From positions 48,249 to 112,248 of the forward strand of contig NZ_CABVPL010000018.1 in the NCBI RefSeq assembly GCF_902499045.1: a stretch of 64,000 nucleotides of DNA. Reading direction: 5' to 3'. Within the stretch, counting starts at the first letter, position 1. Each line of letters begins with the position of its first letter. The position numbers were made by a program, and so were the translations under genes. Shown piece after piece: positions 38,985 to 48,310 of this stretch. This DNA is from Burkholderia latens (GTDB lineage Bacteria; Pseudomonadota; Gammaproteobacteria; Burkholderiales; Burkholderiaceae). A model generated the notes under the pieces. That model was not told where the DNA came from. It saw only the letters and a list, made by a program, of their open reading frames with translations, and did not search any database.

Positions 38985-39767
38985 ATGGCGGAAACGCTGA
39001 ATTTGACGAAGGAGGCGCTGGTCGCGCTGGCGGAGCGGCGGCTCGATGGCGAGGTGGGCGACAGCGGCTGGTCGGCCCGGCAAAAGCTCGCGCTCACGTG
39101 CCGGATCCTGTTCGACGCCGGCCACGATTCGGGCCTGGCCGGACAGATCACCTGCCGCGCAGACGAACCCGGCACGTATTACACGCAGCGGCTCGGGCTC
39201 GGCTTCGACGAGACCTCGGCCGCTAACCTGCTGCGCGTCAACGAGGATCTCGACGTCGTCGACGGCGAAGGCATTCCGAATCCGGCCAACCGGTTCCATA
39301 CGTGGATCTATCGCGAGCGGCCGGACGTGAACTGCATCATCCATACGCATCCCGCGCACGTCGCCGCGCTGTCGATGCTCGAGCAACCGCTCGTCGTGTC
39401 GCACATGGACACTTGCCCGCTGTACGACGATTGCGCGTTCCTGAAGGACTGGCCGGGCGTGCCGGTCGGTAACGAGGAGGGCGAGATCATCTCGAAGGCG
39501 CTCGGCAGCAAGCGCGCGATCCTGCTGTCGCATCACGGCCAGCTGGTGGTCGGCAAGACGATCGAGGAAGCGTGCATGCTCGCGCTGCTGATCGAGCGGG
39601 CCGCGAAGCTGCAACTGCTGGCGATGTCGGCCGGCGAGATCAAGCCGGTTCCGCCGGCGCTGGCCCGCGAAGCGCACGACTGGATTTCGAAGCCGAAGCG
39701 CGACGCCGTGACGTTCGACTACTACGCGCGACGCGCGTTGCGCACACATCGGGACTGCATCGCGTGA
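38985..39767 (+). CDS. Class II aldolase/adducin family protein
   Basis: A 260-residue class II aldolase-like enzyme (fuculose-phosphate aldolase/adducin fold). The zinc ligands are in IIHTHPAHVAAL and LLSHHGQLVVG. GGAGGCGAAC precedes ATG 38985. Members without a sugar-phosphate operon often act on sugar acids or are decarboxylases. It shares an operon with a DapA-like lyase 54 bases on, and with a MOSC gene. Confidence 0.82.
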   Translation: MAETLNLTKEALVALAERRLDGEVGDSGWSARQKLALTCRILFDAGHDSGLAGQITCRADEPGTYYTQRLGLGFDETSAANLLRVNEDLDVVDGEGIPNPANRFHTWIYRERPDVNCIIHTHPAHVAALSMLEQPLVVSHMDTCPLYDDCAFLKDWPGVPVGNEEGEIISKALGSKRAILLSHHGQLVVGKTIEEACMLALLIERAAKLQLLAMSAGEIKPVPPALAREAHDWISKPKRDAVTFDYYARRALRTHRDCIA

Positions 39768-39821
39768 GCGGGCCGTTCTTTTCCGCCGTGCCGATCAATC
39801 AATAATTGAGGAATCCACATC

Positions 39822-40718
39822 GTGTCAATCCTGTTGCAAGGCATCATCGCCTACCCCGTTACGCCATTCTCCGCCGACGGCAATGTCGACCTGAGCGCGC
39901 TCGACGCGCTGATCGAGCGCCTGATCGCCGATGGCGTCCATGCAATTGCGCCGCTGGGCAGTACCGGTGAAAGCGCGTACCTGTCCGATGCCGAATGGGA
40001 ATCGGTCGCCACCGCGTCGATTCGCGCGGTGCGCCGGCGCGTGCCGACCGTGGTCGGCATTTCCGATCTCACGACCGCGGGTGCGGTGCGCCGCGCGCGC
40101 TTTGCCGAACAGGCCGGCGCCGATGCGGTGATGGTGCTGCCGGTGTCGTACTGGAAGCTCGGCAACGACGAAATCGTCGCGCACTACCGCGCGATCGGCG
40201 ACGCGATCGGCATTCCGGTCATGCTGTACAACAATCCCGCGACGAGCGGCGTCGACATGTCGCCGGATTTGATCGTGACGATCTGCAAGGCCGTCGACAA
40301 CGTGACGATGGTCAAGGAGAGCACCGGCGACATCGGACGAATGCACCGGCTCGCGCAGTTGAGCGACGGGACGATCCCGTTCTACAACGGCAGCAATCCG
40401 ATGGCGTTGGCCGCGCTCGCGGCGGGCGCGGCCGGATGGTGCACGGCCGCGCCGAACCTGAATGCCGCATTGCCGCTCGCGCTGGTCGATGCGATGCGCG
40501 CGGGCGATCTCGCGCGCGCAAGGTCGGTATTCCATGCGCAGCTGCCGCTGCTGCAGTTCATCGTCAACGGCGGGCTGCCGGTGACCGTGAAGGCCGGGCT
40601 GCGGCTGCGCGGCTTCGATGCCGGCGAGCCGAGAAGGCCGTTGCTGCCGCTTGGCGACGTGCGCACGCGCGAACTCGAACGCGTGCTGGCGGCACTCCCG
40701 GTCAGCGTGGCGGCATGA
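39822..40718 (+). CDS. Dihydrodipicolinate synthase/N-acetylneuraminate lyase family protein
   Basis: A 298-residue DapA-family TIM barrel starting at GTG 39822, with GAGG 10 bases upstream. The phosphate/carboxylate-binding motif GSTGES is present, the catalytic Tyr is probably in PVSYWK and the Schiff-base Lys in MVKESTGD. It probably cleaves or dehydrates a 2-keto acid produced in the same operon. It is distinct from the arabinose-linked DapA protein at 1657. The stop overlaps the next start (ATGA). Confidence 0.8.
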   Translation: MSILLQGIIAYPVTPFSADGNVDLSALDALIERLIADGVHAIAPLGSTGESAYLSDAEWESVATASIRAVRRRVPTVVGISDLTTAGAVRRARFAEQAGADAVMVLPVSYWKLGNDEIVAHYRAIGDAIGIPVMLYNNPATSGVDMSPDLIVTICKAVDNVTMVKESTGDIGRMHRLAQLSDGTIPFYNGSNPMALAALAAGAAGWCTAAPNLNAALPLALVDAMRAGDLARARSVFHAQLPLLQFIVNGGLPVTVKAGLRLRGFDAGEPRRPLLPLGDVRTRELERVLAALPVSVAA

Positions 40719-41419
40719 GCGGCGGCGCACGGCCGGCGATCGCGGCCGCCGTCGCCGCGGTGCGGGTCGGCACAAGCCGGCCGCTGGCCGGTGCGCCGCA
40801 CGTCAGCGCGATCGACAAGCAACCGGTCGACGCGCGCCTGTGGTTGGGCGCGCTCGGTTTTGCGGGCGACGAGCAGGCCGACGCGCGGCATCACGGCGGG
40901 CCCGACAAGGCCGTCCATCACTACGCGCACGATCACTATGCGTGGTGGTCCGCGCAGATCGGCATGCGCGACGTGCTCGCACAGCCGGGCGCATTCGGCG
41001 AAAACCTGTCGACGCACGGCATGACCGAGCGTGACGTGTGTCTCGGCGACGTGTTCACGTTGGGCGGCGCCGTGCTCCAGGTGTCGCAGTCGCGGCAGCC
41101 GTGCTGGAAGCTCAACGTGCGTTTCGGCCATCCGCGGATGGCCGCGCTCGTGCAGCAAAGCGGCCGGACCGGCTGGTACTACCGCGTGCTGCGCGAGGGC
41201 TGGGTCGCGCCGGGCGATGTGCTGGCACTGCATGAGCGCCAGTATTCGCAATGGCCGCTGTCGACGGTGCTCGATGTACTGTACCGGCGCACGCTCGACA
41301 TGGCCGCGCTCGATGCGCTGTGCGACGTTCCGGTATTGACGCCTGGCTGGCGCAGGATGCTCGAAAAGCGCCGGATGGAACGCCGGGTCGAAGACTGGAC
41401 GAAGCGGCTCGGAGGATGA
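40715..41419 (+). CDS. MOSC domain protein, YiiM type
   Basis: A 234-residue protein with the MOSC (molybdenum cofactor sulfurase C-terminal) fold: RHHGGPDKAVHHYAHDHY, GAFGENLSTHGM and the conserved Cys in SQSRQPCWKLN. Such proteins handle molybdenum cofactor in small oxidoreductases that reduce N-hydroxylated compounds. ATG 40715 overlaps the upstream stop by 4 bases, so its product may act on the same pathway or simply share its promoter. Confidence 0.85.
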   Translation: MSGGARPAIAAAVAAVRVGTSRPLAGAPHVSAIDKQPVDARLWLGALGFAGDEQADARHHGGPDKAVHHYAHDHYAWWSAQIGMRDVLAQPGAFGENLSTHGMTERDVCLGDVFTLGGAVLQVSQSRQPCWKLNVRFGHPRMAALVQQSGRTGWYYRVLREGWVAPGDVLALHERQYSQWPLSTVLDVLYRRTLDMAALDALCDVPVLTPGWRRMLEKRRMERRVEDWTKRLGG

Positions 41420-41432
41420 GGGCCGCTGCGGC

Positions 41433-42197
41433 TTACGTTGCCGACAGATTGCGCACGTCGGCCGTCGGTTCGGCGCCGAATGCATCGCTCAGCGCATAGC
41501 CGATCAGTTGCCGCGCGGCGGCGTCGGGCGTCGACAGTGCACCGCTTGCCTTCAACTGGTCGAATTTCTCGCGCATCGGGAAATTCGCTTCGCTGGTCGA
41601 GCGGATCGTTGCCTGCATGCCCGTATCGACGACGCCCGGCGCAACGCTGCAGATGCGCAGCCCGCGGTTCGCGTCGAGCGCGACGGCTCGCGCGTGATGA
41701 TCGAGCGCGGCCTTGGTCGCGCAGTAGACGCTCCAGCCCGCGTACGCGTTGCGCGCGGCGCCGCTCGACACATGCAGGATCCGGCATTCGGTCGGCGCCG
41801 ATGCCGCCTGCGCGAGCGCCGCCGACAGCATCAGCGGTGCCGCGACGTTCACGCCGACCGCCCGCGCGACGAGCGCCGGGTCTTGCGTCGCGAGCGGCCC
41901 GATCGGATCGACGATGCCCGCGTTGTTGAAGAGCAGCACGATCGACGCGCCGTCGACGAAGCTGCGCAGCGTGTCGCCGGCGAGCCAGGTCGCGACGGCC
42001 GATGTGTCGGACAGGTCGAGTTCGATTTCGGCGAAGCGCTCGCCGCCCTGTGCGGCGAGCGACGGATGACGGCTGCGCGACACGCCGAGCACGGCGACGC
42101 CTTCCTGCAGCAATTGTTCGGCGAGCGACGCGCCGAGGCCGCGCGTGTGTCCGGTGACGATGGCGCGCACGTTCGGCGCTAACGAGGATGCAATCAT
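41433..42197 (-). CDS. SDR-family oxidoreductase
   Basis: A 254-residue short-chain dehydrogenase/reductase. The cofactor motif TGHTRGLG lies near the N-terminus, NNAG in the middle, and YCATK with the catalytic Tyr and Lys preceded by HVSSGAA with the Ser. The substrate is unknown. The start at 42197 (MIASSLAPNVRAIVTG) is preferred over far-upstream starts that lie in the intergenic region. Confidence 0.83.
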   Translation of the reverse strand: MIASSLAPNVRAIVTGHTRGLGASLAEQLLQEGVAVLGVSRSRHPSLAAQGGERFAEIELDLSDTSAVATWLAGDTLRSFVDGASIVLLFNNAGIVDPIGPLATQDPALVARAVGVNVAAPLMLSAALAQAASAPTECRILHVSSGAARNAYAGWSVYCATKAALDHHARAVALDANRGLRICSVAPGVVDTGMQATIRSTSEANFPMREKFDQLKASGALSTPDAAARQLIGYALSDAFGAEPTADVRNLSAT

Positions 42198-42619
42198 GGC
42201 GATGGACGAGTGAACGGGTGAACCGTGTTGACGAGAAGGACGCGGGCGCGACGTTCCGGCGTGTGCGACGGGCGATGCGCTGCGACAGCGTTGCCTGCGA
42301 AGGCGGCCGCGCGCGGCGCCGCGGGTTCGGGTGAACGCGTATCGTAGCGCCGGCCCGGGCCGCGCGCAAACGCGAACGTGATGTCGTGCGCGGGGCACGA
42401 AGCCCGACGCAACGAGCAAGCATTCGCGACGCCGAAGGCGTGCACCGCGCGCCGCGCCGCGCTCAGTCCGTTGGACGAAAGCCGCCGCGACAAGTGCGCG
42501 CGCGGTGTCGGCGACCGGCATCGTGCCGCACGTCGCGAGCTATCATATGGCTCGCTCGTTCGCGCCGCCGGACGGGCGGCGACCGTTTCCCTCCACCTGC
42601 TGCACGCTGCGACGCCATC
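42198..42619. other. Divergent intergenic region, no gene seen
   Basis: 422 bases between the SDR and yceH genes. No conserved frame. A TATCATATGGCTC sequence at 42542-42554 recurs before the TrhA-like gene at 48260-48272 and resembles a -10 region, but no convincing -35 accompanies it. Confidence 0.35.
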
Positions 42620-43330
42620 ATGAACACCACGCCGGACATGCCCACGCCACGCGCCCTGCGCGAACTCACGCCCCTCGAAGCCCGGATCCTCGGCGTGCTC
42701 GTCGAGAAGCAGCACACGGTGCCGGACACCTATCCGCTGTCGCTGAACGCGCTGACCGCCGGCTGCAACCAGAAAACCGCGCGTTCGCCGGTGATGAACG
42801 TCAGCGAGGACGAAGTCACGACCGCGCTCGACGGGCTCAAGCACCTGAGCCTCGTGATGGAAGGCAGCAGCAGCCGCGTGCCGCGTTTCGAGCACAACAT
42901 GAACCGCGTGCTCGGGATCCCGAGCCAGGCGATCGCGCTGCTGACGATCCTGCTGCTGCGCGGCCCGCAGACGGCCGCAGAACTCCGCCTGAACAGTGCG
43001 CGCCTGCACGGCTTCGCCGATATCTCGTCGGTCGAGGCATTCCTCGACGAACTGGCCGCGCGGGCGCAGCCGCTCGTCGTCCGGCTGCCGCGCGCGCCCG
43101 GTGCGCGCGAGAACCGCTGGATGCACCTGATGTGCGGCGAGGTGAACGTCGCCGATTACGCCGGTGCCGATACGGGCGGCGGCGCCGATTCCGTTCCGCC
43201 GTCCGAGTTCGAGGCGCTGAAGGCGGAGCAAAAGCGGCTGTCGGACGAAGTGGCGCGGCTGAATGCGCTGGTCCAGCGGATGGCGACCGAGCTCGGCATC
43301 GACGTCGACACGCCGGGCGCCGCGGGCTGA
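42620..43330 (+). CDS. yceH: YceH family (DUF480) protein
   Basis: A 236-residue member of the DUF480/YceH family of winged-helix fold proteins: LTPLEARILGVLVEKQHTVPDTYPLS, NQKTARSPVM and EVTTALDGL at the N-terminus, and LLLRGPQTAAELRLNSARLH centrally. A predicted coiled coil at the C-terminus (FEALKAEQKRLSDEVARLN) is usual. Function is unknown in the family. A GAGCCGGGT hairpin follows. Confidence 0.85.
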   Translation: MNTTPDMPTPRALRELTPLEARILGVLVEKQHTVPDTYPLSLNALTAGCNQKTARSPVMNVSEDEVTTALDGLKHLSLVMEGSSSRVPRFEHNMNRVLGIPSQAIALLTILLLRGPQTAAELRLNSARLHGFADISSVEAFLDELAARAQPLVVRLPRAPGARENRWMHLMCGEVNVADYAGADTGGGADSVPPSEFEALKAEQKRLSDEVARLNALVQRMATELGIDVDTPGAAG

Positions 43331-43370
43331 CGCGCCGACCCGGCCGGCACGACACCGGTGCGCCGGCGGG

Positions 43371-43395
43371 CGAGCCGGGTCACGAACCCGGCTCG
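43371..43395 (+). terminator. Hairpin after yceH
   Basis: Perfect 10-bp arms CGAGCCGGGT / ACCCGGCTCG with loop CACGA, 40 bases past the yceH stop. No T-tract. Confidence 0.5.
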
Positions 43396-43514
43396 CGCCG
43401 CTGATCGAAGCCGCGTTACGAGCGACCCCCGACCCCGGCCGCGGCCGGCTGCTGCCCCACGCGAGTGCCATAATCGAGGCTGCCCATCGTTCCAGACGTC
43501 CCCGGAGAATTCCC

Positions 43515-44645
43515 ATGCAGAACCTCGACAATCCTTCCCACGATCGCGAGGTAGGCAGCGCCGACGCGACGCAGGACACCACGCGAATCGACGACGTCCG
43601 CATCGGCGCGGTGCGTCCGCTGATTTCGCCGGCGCTGTTGCAGGACGAGCTGCCGGTGCCCGCCGCCACGCAGACGCTCGTCGAGGACACGCGCCGCGCG
43701 ATCGGTGACATCCTGCACGGCCGCGACGACCGGCTGCTGCTCGTGGTCGGCCCGTGCTCGATCCACGACCATGACCAGGCGCTCGACTACGCACGCCGCC
43801 TGAAGGCCGCCGCCGATGCGCTGAAGGACGACCTGCTGATCACGATGCGCGTGTACTTCGAGAAGCCGCGCACGACGGTCGGCTGGAAGGGCTACATCAA
43901 CGATCCGCGGCTGGACGGCAGCTTCCGCATCAACGAAGGGCTGCGCGCCGCGCGCCAGCTGCTGCTCGACATCAACGCGCTCGGCCTGCCGGCATCGACC
44001 GAATTCCTCGACCTGCTGAGCCCGCAGTACATCGCGGACCTGATCGCGTGGGGCGCGATCGGCGCGCGCACGACGGAGAGCCAGAGCCATCGTCAGCTCG
44101 CGTCGGGGCTGAGCTGCCCGATCGGCTTCAAGAACGGCACCGACGGCGGCGTGCAGGTCGCGTCGGACGCGATCGTCGCCGCGCGCGCGAGCCATGCGTT
44201 CATGGGGATGACGAAGATGGGGATGGCCGCGATCTTCGAGACGCGCGGCAACGACGACGCGCATGTAATCCTGCGCGGCGGCAAGAACGGGCCGAACTAC
44301 GACGCCGGGCACGTCGAGGCGAGCTGCGCGGTGCTGCGCAAGAGCGGGCTGCGCGAGCAGGTGATGGTCGATTGCTCGCATGCGAACTCGAACAAGTCGC
44401 ATGAACGGCAGATCGAGGTTGCGCAGGATCTCGCGCGGCAGTTGTCGCAGGGCGAGCACCGGATCGTCGGCGTGATGGTCGAGAGCCATATCGAGGCGGG
44501 GCGGCAGGATCTGAAGCCGGGCGTGCCGCTGCAGTACGGCGTGTCGATCACCGATGCGTGCCTGAGCTGGGCGCAGACGGAGCCGGTGCTCGACGTGCTG
44601 GCCGAGGCGGTGCGGCATCGCAGGGTGTATTCGCGTAACGCGTGA
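43515..44645 (+). CDS. aroG: 3-Deoxy-7-phosphoheptulonate (DAHP) synthase, type I
   Basis: A 376-residue first enzyme of the shikimate pathway, condensing phosphoenolpyruvate and erythrose 4-phosphate. Motifs are LLVVGPCSIHDHDQALDYA, the KPRTTVGWKG substrate loop, and DCSHANSNKSHERQ with metal/phosphate ligands. Length and the N-terminal extension fit feedback-sensitive AroF/G/H enzymes. CGGAGA precedes ATG 43515. It stands alone. Confidence 0.93.
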   Translation: MQNLDNPSHDREVGSADATQDTTRIDDVRIGAVRPLISPALLQDELPVPAATQTLVEDTRRAIGDILHGRDDRLLLVVGPCSIHDHDQALDYARRLKAAADALKDDLLITMRVYFEKPRTTVGWKGYINDPRLDGSFRINEGLRAARQLLLDINALGLPASTEFLDLLSPQYIADLIAWGAIGARTTESQSHRQLASGLSCPIGFKNGTDGGVQVASDAIVAARASHAFMGMTKMGMAAIFETRGNDDAHVILRGGKNGPNYDAGHVEASCAVLRKSGLREQVMVDCSHANSNKSHERQIEVAQDLARQLSQGEHRIVGVMVESHIEAGRQDLKPGVPLQYGVSITDACLSWAQTEPVLDVLAEAVRHRRVYSRNA

Positions 44646-45038
44646 CGCAATGCGGCTGCGTGGGCGGGTGGCGTCCGCCGCGCACCCTGATGCACCGGTG
44701 AACACCGTTCGCCTGTCACAGATGTTCTCGTGATCGATATGCCGCAGCGCGTATCGTTGCGCGTCGCGCGCGCCCTCCATGCGCGCGATCATTGATCTTC
44801 GTCCTGCCCGACCCGCCTGCGTCATTGCACGCCCAACGCACGTTCCGCCGAATGTCGCTACCATGAACCATGTGTTGCACGCTGCGGCCGGCCACGCCGG
44901 TCCATCGTGCACACACGCAGTGGCGGTGCGGCCGGCCGTCACGCGACCGACGAAGCGCAGGGCGCTCACCGATCAGCCGTTGCGCCCGCGTCGCCTCGTT
45001 CCCGGAATCAACAACAACCGAACCGGAGTGCAACTCAC
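44646..45038. other. Intergenic region, no gene seen
   Basis: 393 bases between aroG and the PRC-barrel gene. No convincing reading frame or strong terminator was found. Confidence 0.35.
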
Positions 45039-45467
45039 ATGAAGCTCTACCAAACCCTCATCGCAGCAACCGTCCTTGCATCGAGTGTCAGCGCGCACGC
45101 GCAGATCGCCGGCGCGCAGCCGCTCAGCGTCACCGTCGAGCAATCGCAGGCGCTGCTCGAAGGCTGGAGCGTGAAGAAGAGCGTGCTCGGCAAGACCGTG
45201 TACAACGACGCGAACCAGAAAGTCGGCAAGGTGCGCGACCTGATCGTCGCGCCGGACGGCTCGGTGTCGGCGGCGATCGTGTCGGCCGGCGGGTTCCTCG
45301 GCGTGGCGGCGCACGACGTCGCGGTGCCGATCGCGTCGCTCGACGTGCGCAACGGCAACATCTACCTGCCCGGCGCGACGAAGGACGCGCTGAAGGCGAC
45401 GCCGGCGTTCCAGTACGCGAAGGTGCCGGCGACGCCGAAGCCGAAGAAGGTCGACGACAAGCACTGA
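45039..45467 (+). CDS. Exported PRC-barrel domain protein
   Basis: A 142-residue protein with a signal peptide ending at SAHA/Q, then a PRC-barrel domain (LGKTVYNDANQKVGKVRDLIVAPDG, and VPIASLDVRNGNIYLPGA) and a Lys-rich tail. PRC barrels are small beta domains often involved in protein or RNA contacts; this exported form is common in Burkholderia but not characterised to my knowledge. ACCGGAG precedes ATG 45039. Confidence 0.82.
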   Translation: MKLYQTLIAATVLASSVSAHAQIAGAQPLSVTVEQSQALLEGWSVKKSVLGKTVYNDANQKVGKVRDLIVAPDGSVSAAIVSAGGFLGVAAHDVAVPIASLDVRNGNIYLPGATKDALKATPAFQYAKVPATPKPKKVDDKH

Positions 45468-45648
45468 TCCAGGCGGGCCGGGCGCGACGCGCCGGGCCTT
45501 ACCCACCGTGCGGCATGCGTGGCCGCGTGCTGGCCTCGCGAATTGCACGGTCCCCATCAAAGGGAGCGCAATCGCCTGCCCGACAACGCGCCGATGCGCA
45601 TCGATCGCGGCCCGGCGAGCGGCCTGGCGCCGTGCCGCACTCCGCGTC

Positions 45649-45678
45649 TACGTAATTCTACGTAGCCCCGCATACGTA
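45649..45678. promoter_or_regulatory. Three TACGTA palindromes upstream of cstA
   Basis: TACGTA occurs at 45649-45654, 45659-45664 and 45673-45678, the first two forming CTACGTAATTCTACGTAG. They lie ~150 bases before the cstA ATG in an otherwise empty 358-base gap (45468-45825). Such clustered identical 6-mers suggest cooperative binding by a response regulator; the factor is not identified. Confidence 0.5.
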
Positions 45679-45825
45679 GTTGTGCGCTTGTAAGCCTCCC
45701 CCGTCGCGCGGAATACTACGCCCCACCGCCGCGGCTTTCCGAGCCGCGGCACGACGCATCGACGTCACGCGGATTCGGCCCCTCGCCGCATCCACTCAAA
45801 AACACATTGGAGACCAGGAGACGCC

Positions 45826-47904
45826 ATGAATCGGGCTTCCAGTACCCTGCTCTGGATCGCGGTCGCGCTGCTCGGCGCGTTCGCGTTCGGGACGATCGCA
45901 CTCGCGCACGGCGAACGCGTCAGCGCGCTGTGGATCGTGATCGCCGCGGTCTGCGTATATCTGATCGCATATCGCTTCTACAGCCGTTTCATCGCCAGCA
46001 ATGTCATGCAGCTCGACGGGCTGCGGATGACGCCGGCGGTCAAGTACAACGACGGCCTCGACTACGTGCCGACCAACAAGTACGTGCTGTTCGGCCATCA
46101 CTTCGCCGCGATCGCGGGCGCCGGGCCGCTCGTCGGCCCCGTGCTCGCCGCGCAGATGGGCTACACGCCCGGCATGCTGTGGATCCTGGCCGGCGTCGTG
46201 TTCGCCGGCGCGGTGCAGGACTTCATCGTGCTGTTCATCTCGACGCGCCGCGACGGCCGCTCGCTCGGCGACCTCGTCAAGATGGAACTCGGCACGGTGC
46301 CCGGCGTGATCGCGCTGTTCGGCGCGTTCCTGATCATGGTGATCATCCTCGCGGTGCTCGCGCTGATCGTCGTGAAGGCGCTGACGAATTCGCCGTGGGG
46401 CACGTTCACCGTCGCCGCGACGATTCCGATCGCGCTGTTCATGGGCGTCTACACGCGCTACATCCGCCCGGGCCGCATCGGTGAAGTGTCGATCATCGGC
46501 TTCGTGCTGCTGATGGCGTCGATCGCGTTCGGTCAGACCGTGCACGATTCGCCCGCGCTCGCCGCATGGTTCACGTTCAGCGGCACGCAGCTCACGTGGA
46601 TCCTGATCGGCTACGGCTTCGTCGCATCGGTGCTGCCGGTGTGGCTGCTGCTCGCGCCGCGCGACTACCTGTCGACGTTCCTGAAGATCGGCACGATCCT
46701 CGGCCTCGCGATCGGCATCCTGGTCGTCGCACCGGAACTGAAGATGCCCGCGCTGACGAAGTTCGTCGACGGCACGGGCCCGGTATGGTCGGGCAACCTG
46801 TTCCCGTTCCTGTTCATCACGATCGCGTGCGGCGCGGTGTCGGGCTTCCATGCGCTGATCTCGTCGGGCACGACGCCGAAGCTGATCGACAATGAAACCA
46901 ACGCGCGCTTCATCGGTTACGGCGCGATGCTGATGGAATCGTTCGTCGCGATCATGGCGCTGGTCGCCGCATGCGTGATCGAGCCGGGCATCTACTTCGC
47001 GATGAACGCGCCGGCCGCCGTGCTCGGCTCGACGCCCGAAGCGGTCGCGAACACCGTCACGCAATGGGGCTTCGTGCTGACGCCGGACATGCTCACGCAG
47101 ACGGCGAAGGCCGTCGGCGAAACGACGATCATCGCGCGCGCGGGCGGCGCACCGACGCTGGCCGTCGGCATGGCGCACATCCTGCACCAGGTGATCGGCG
47201 GCGAAGCGATGATGGCGTTCTGGTATCACTTCGCGATCCTGTTCGAGGCGCTGTTCATCCTGACGGCCGTCGACGCCGGCACGCGCGCGGGCCGCTTCAT
47301 GCTGCAGGACCTGCTCGGCACGTTCCACCCGGCGCTCAAGCGCACCGAGTCGTTGCCCGCGAACCTCGTCGCCACCGCGCTGTGCGTGGCTGCGTGGGGC
47401 TACTTCCTGTACCAGGGCGTGGTCGACCCGCTCGGCGGCATCAACACGCTGTGGCCGCTGTTCGGCATCTCGAACCAGATGCTCGCCGCGATCGCGCTGG
47501 TGCTCGGCACCGTCGTGCTGTTCAAGATGAAGCGCGAGCGCTATGCGTGGGTGACGATCGTGCCGACCGCATGGCTGCTGATCTGCACGCTGACGGCCGG
47601 CTGGCAGAAGATCTTCGATGCGAATCCGAAGGTCAGCTTCCTCGCGCACGCCGCGAAGTTGCAGGCTGCAGTGGACGAGGGCAAGGTGCTCGCGCCCGCG
47701 AAGTCGATCGCGCAGATGAAGCGGATCATCTTCAACGACTACATCGATGCGGCGCTCGCCGGCCTGTTCATCTTCGTCGTCGTGGCGATCGCGGTGTACG
47801 GGCTGCTCGCCGTGCTGCGCGCGCGCCGCGAGTCGAAGCCGACCGTGCGTGAAACGCCGTACGAACCGATGCCGGCCGCGCAGGCGCTCGGCAGCGGACG
47901 ATAA
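45826..47904 (+). CDS. cstA: Carbon starvation protein CstA (peptide/pyruvate transporter)
   Basis: A 692-residue inner-membrane protein with about 16-18 hydrophobic helices. CstA landmarks are YRFYSRFIASNVMQLD, the segment YVPTNKYVLFGHHFAAIAGAGPL, and GFHALISSGTTPK. The family imports pyruvate and/or peptides and is induced on carbon limitation. GGAGACCAGGAG precedes ATG 45826. It is followed 12 bases on by the small partner gene. Confidence 0.95.
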   Translation: MNRASSTLLWIAVALLGAFAFGTIALAHGERVSALWIVIAAVCVYLIAYRFYSRFIASNVMQLDGLRMTPAVKYNDGLDYVPTNKYVLFGHHFAAIAGAGPLVGPVLAAQMGYTPGMLWILAGVVFAGAVQDFIVLFISTRRDGRSLGDLVKMELGTVPGVIALFGAFLIMVIILAVLALIVVKALTNSPWGTFTVAATIPIALFMGVYTRYIRPGRIGEVSIIGFVLLMASIAFGQTVHDSPALAAWFTFSGTQLTWILIGYGFVASVLPVWLLLAPRDYLSTFLKIGTILGLAIGILVVAPELKMPALTKFVDGTGPVWSGNLFPFLFITIACGAVSGFHALISSGTTPKLIDNETNARFIGYGAMLMESFVAIMALVAACVIEPGIYFAMNAPAAVLGSTPEAVANTVTQWGFVLTPDMLTQTAKAVGETTIIARAGGAPTLAVGMAHILHQVIGGEAMMAFWYHFAILFEALFILTAVDAGTRAGRFMLQDLLGTFHPALKRTESLPANLVATALCVAAWGYFLYQGVVDPLGGINTLWPLFGISNQMLAAIALVLGTVVLFKMKRERYAWVTIVPTAWLLICTLTAGWQKIFDANPKVSFLAHAAKLQAAVDEGKVLAPAKSIAQMKRIIFNDYIDAALAGLFIFVVVAIAVYGLLAVLRARRESKPTVRETPYEPMPAAQALGSGR

Positions 47905-47916
47905 CGGGAGGCCGCG

Positions 47917-48123
47917 ATGTTCACCGATCTCGGCAGCGACCTGCGCAGTGCGGGGCGTTACCTCGGGCAGGCGTTGCGGCTGATGGTCGGCCTGCCCGAC
48001 TACGACACCTACGTCGCGCACATGCGCGAAACCCATCCGGACCGCGAGCCGATGACGTACGAGGCATTCTTCCGCGAGCGTCAGAACGCGCGGTACGGAT
48101 CGGGGGCGGGGAAGTGTTGCTGA
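47917..48123 (+). CDS. ybdD: YbdD/YjiX family small protein (CstA partner)
   Basis: A 68-residue protein with the family sequence [20 protein letters not shown] and [15 protein letters not shown]. It is nearly always encoded right after cstA-type genes and is required with some of these transporters for pyruvate uptake. GGGAGG precedes ATG 47917. Confidence 0.92.
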   Translation: MFTDLGSDLRSAGRYLGQALRLMVGLPDYDTYVAHMRETHPDREPMTYEAFFRERQNARYGSGAGKCC

Positions 48124-48171
48124 GCCGGGCTGCTGTGGCTTGACGGTAAGGTCGTCCGGTGATGGACCACG

Positions 48172-48203
48172 AAGCGCCGCGAAGAGATTCGCGGCGCTTT
48201 TTC
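48172..48203 (+). terminator. Rho-independent terminator of the cstA operon
   Basis: Perfect 12-bp stem AAGCGCCGCGAA / TTCGCGGCGCTT with loop GAGA, followed by TTTC, 48 bases after the ybdD stop. Confidence 0.85.
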
Positions 48204-48310
48204 TTTGGCGATCGCGGCTGCGCTTGACCGGCTTCGGCGCGGCGTGATCGGGCCACCGGTATCATATGGCTCATCGATTTTTCCGATGAATCCGCGCAGG
48301 AGAACCCGTC

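Noticed and set aside
42542-48272. Shared TATCATATGGCTC before yceH and trhA as a common regulator site
   Set aside because: It fits a -10-like sequence, but no matching -35 or symmetry is seen, and two occurrences of an AT-rich 13-mer near promoters is weak evidence.
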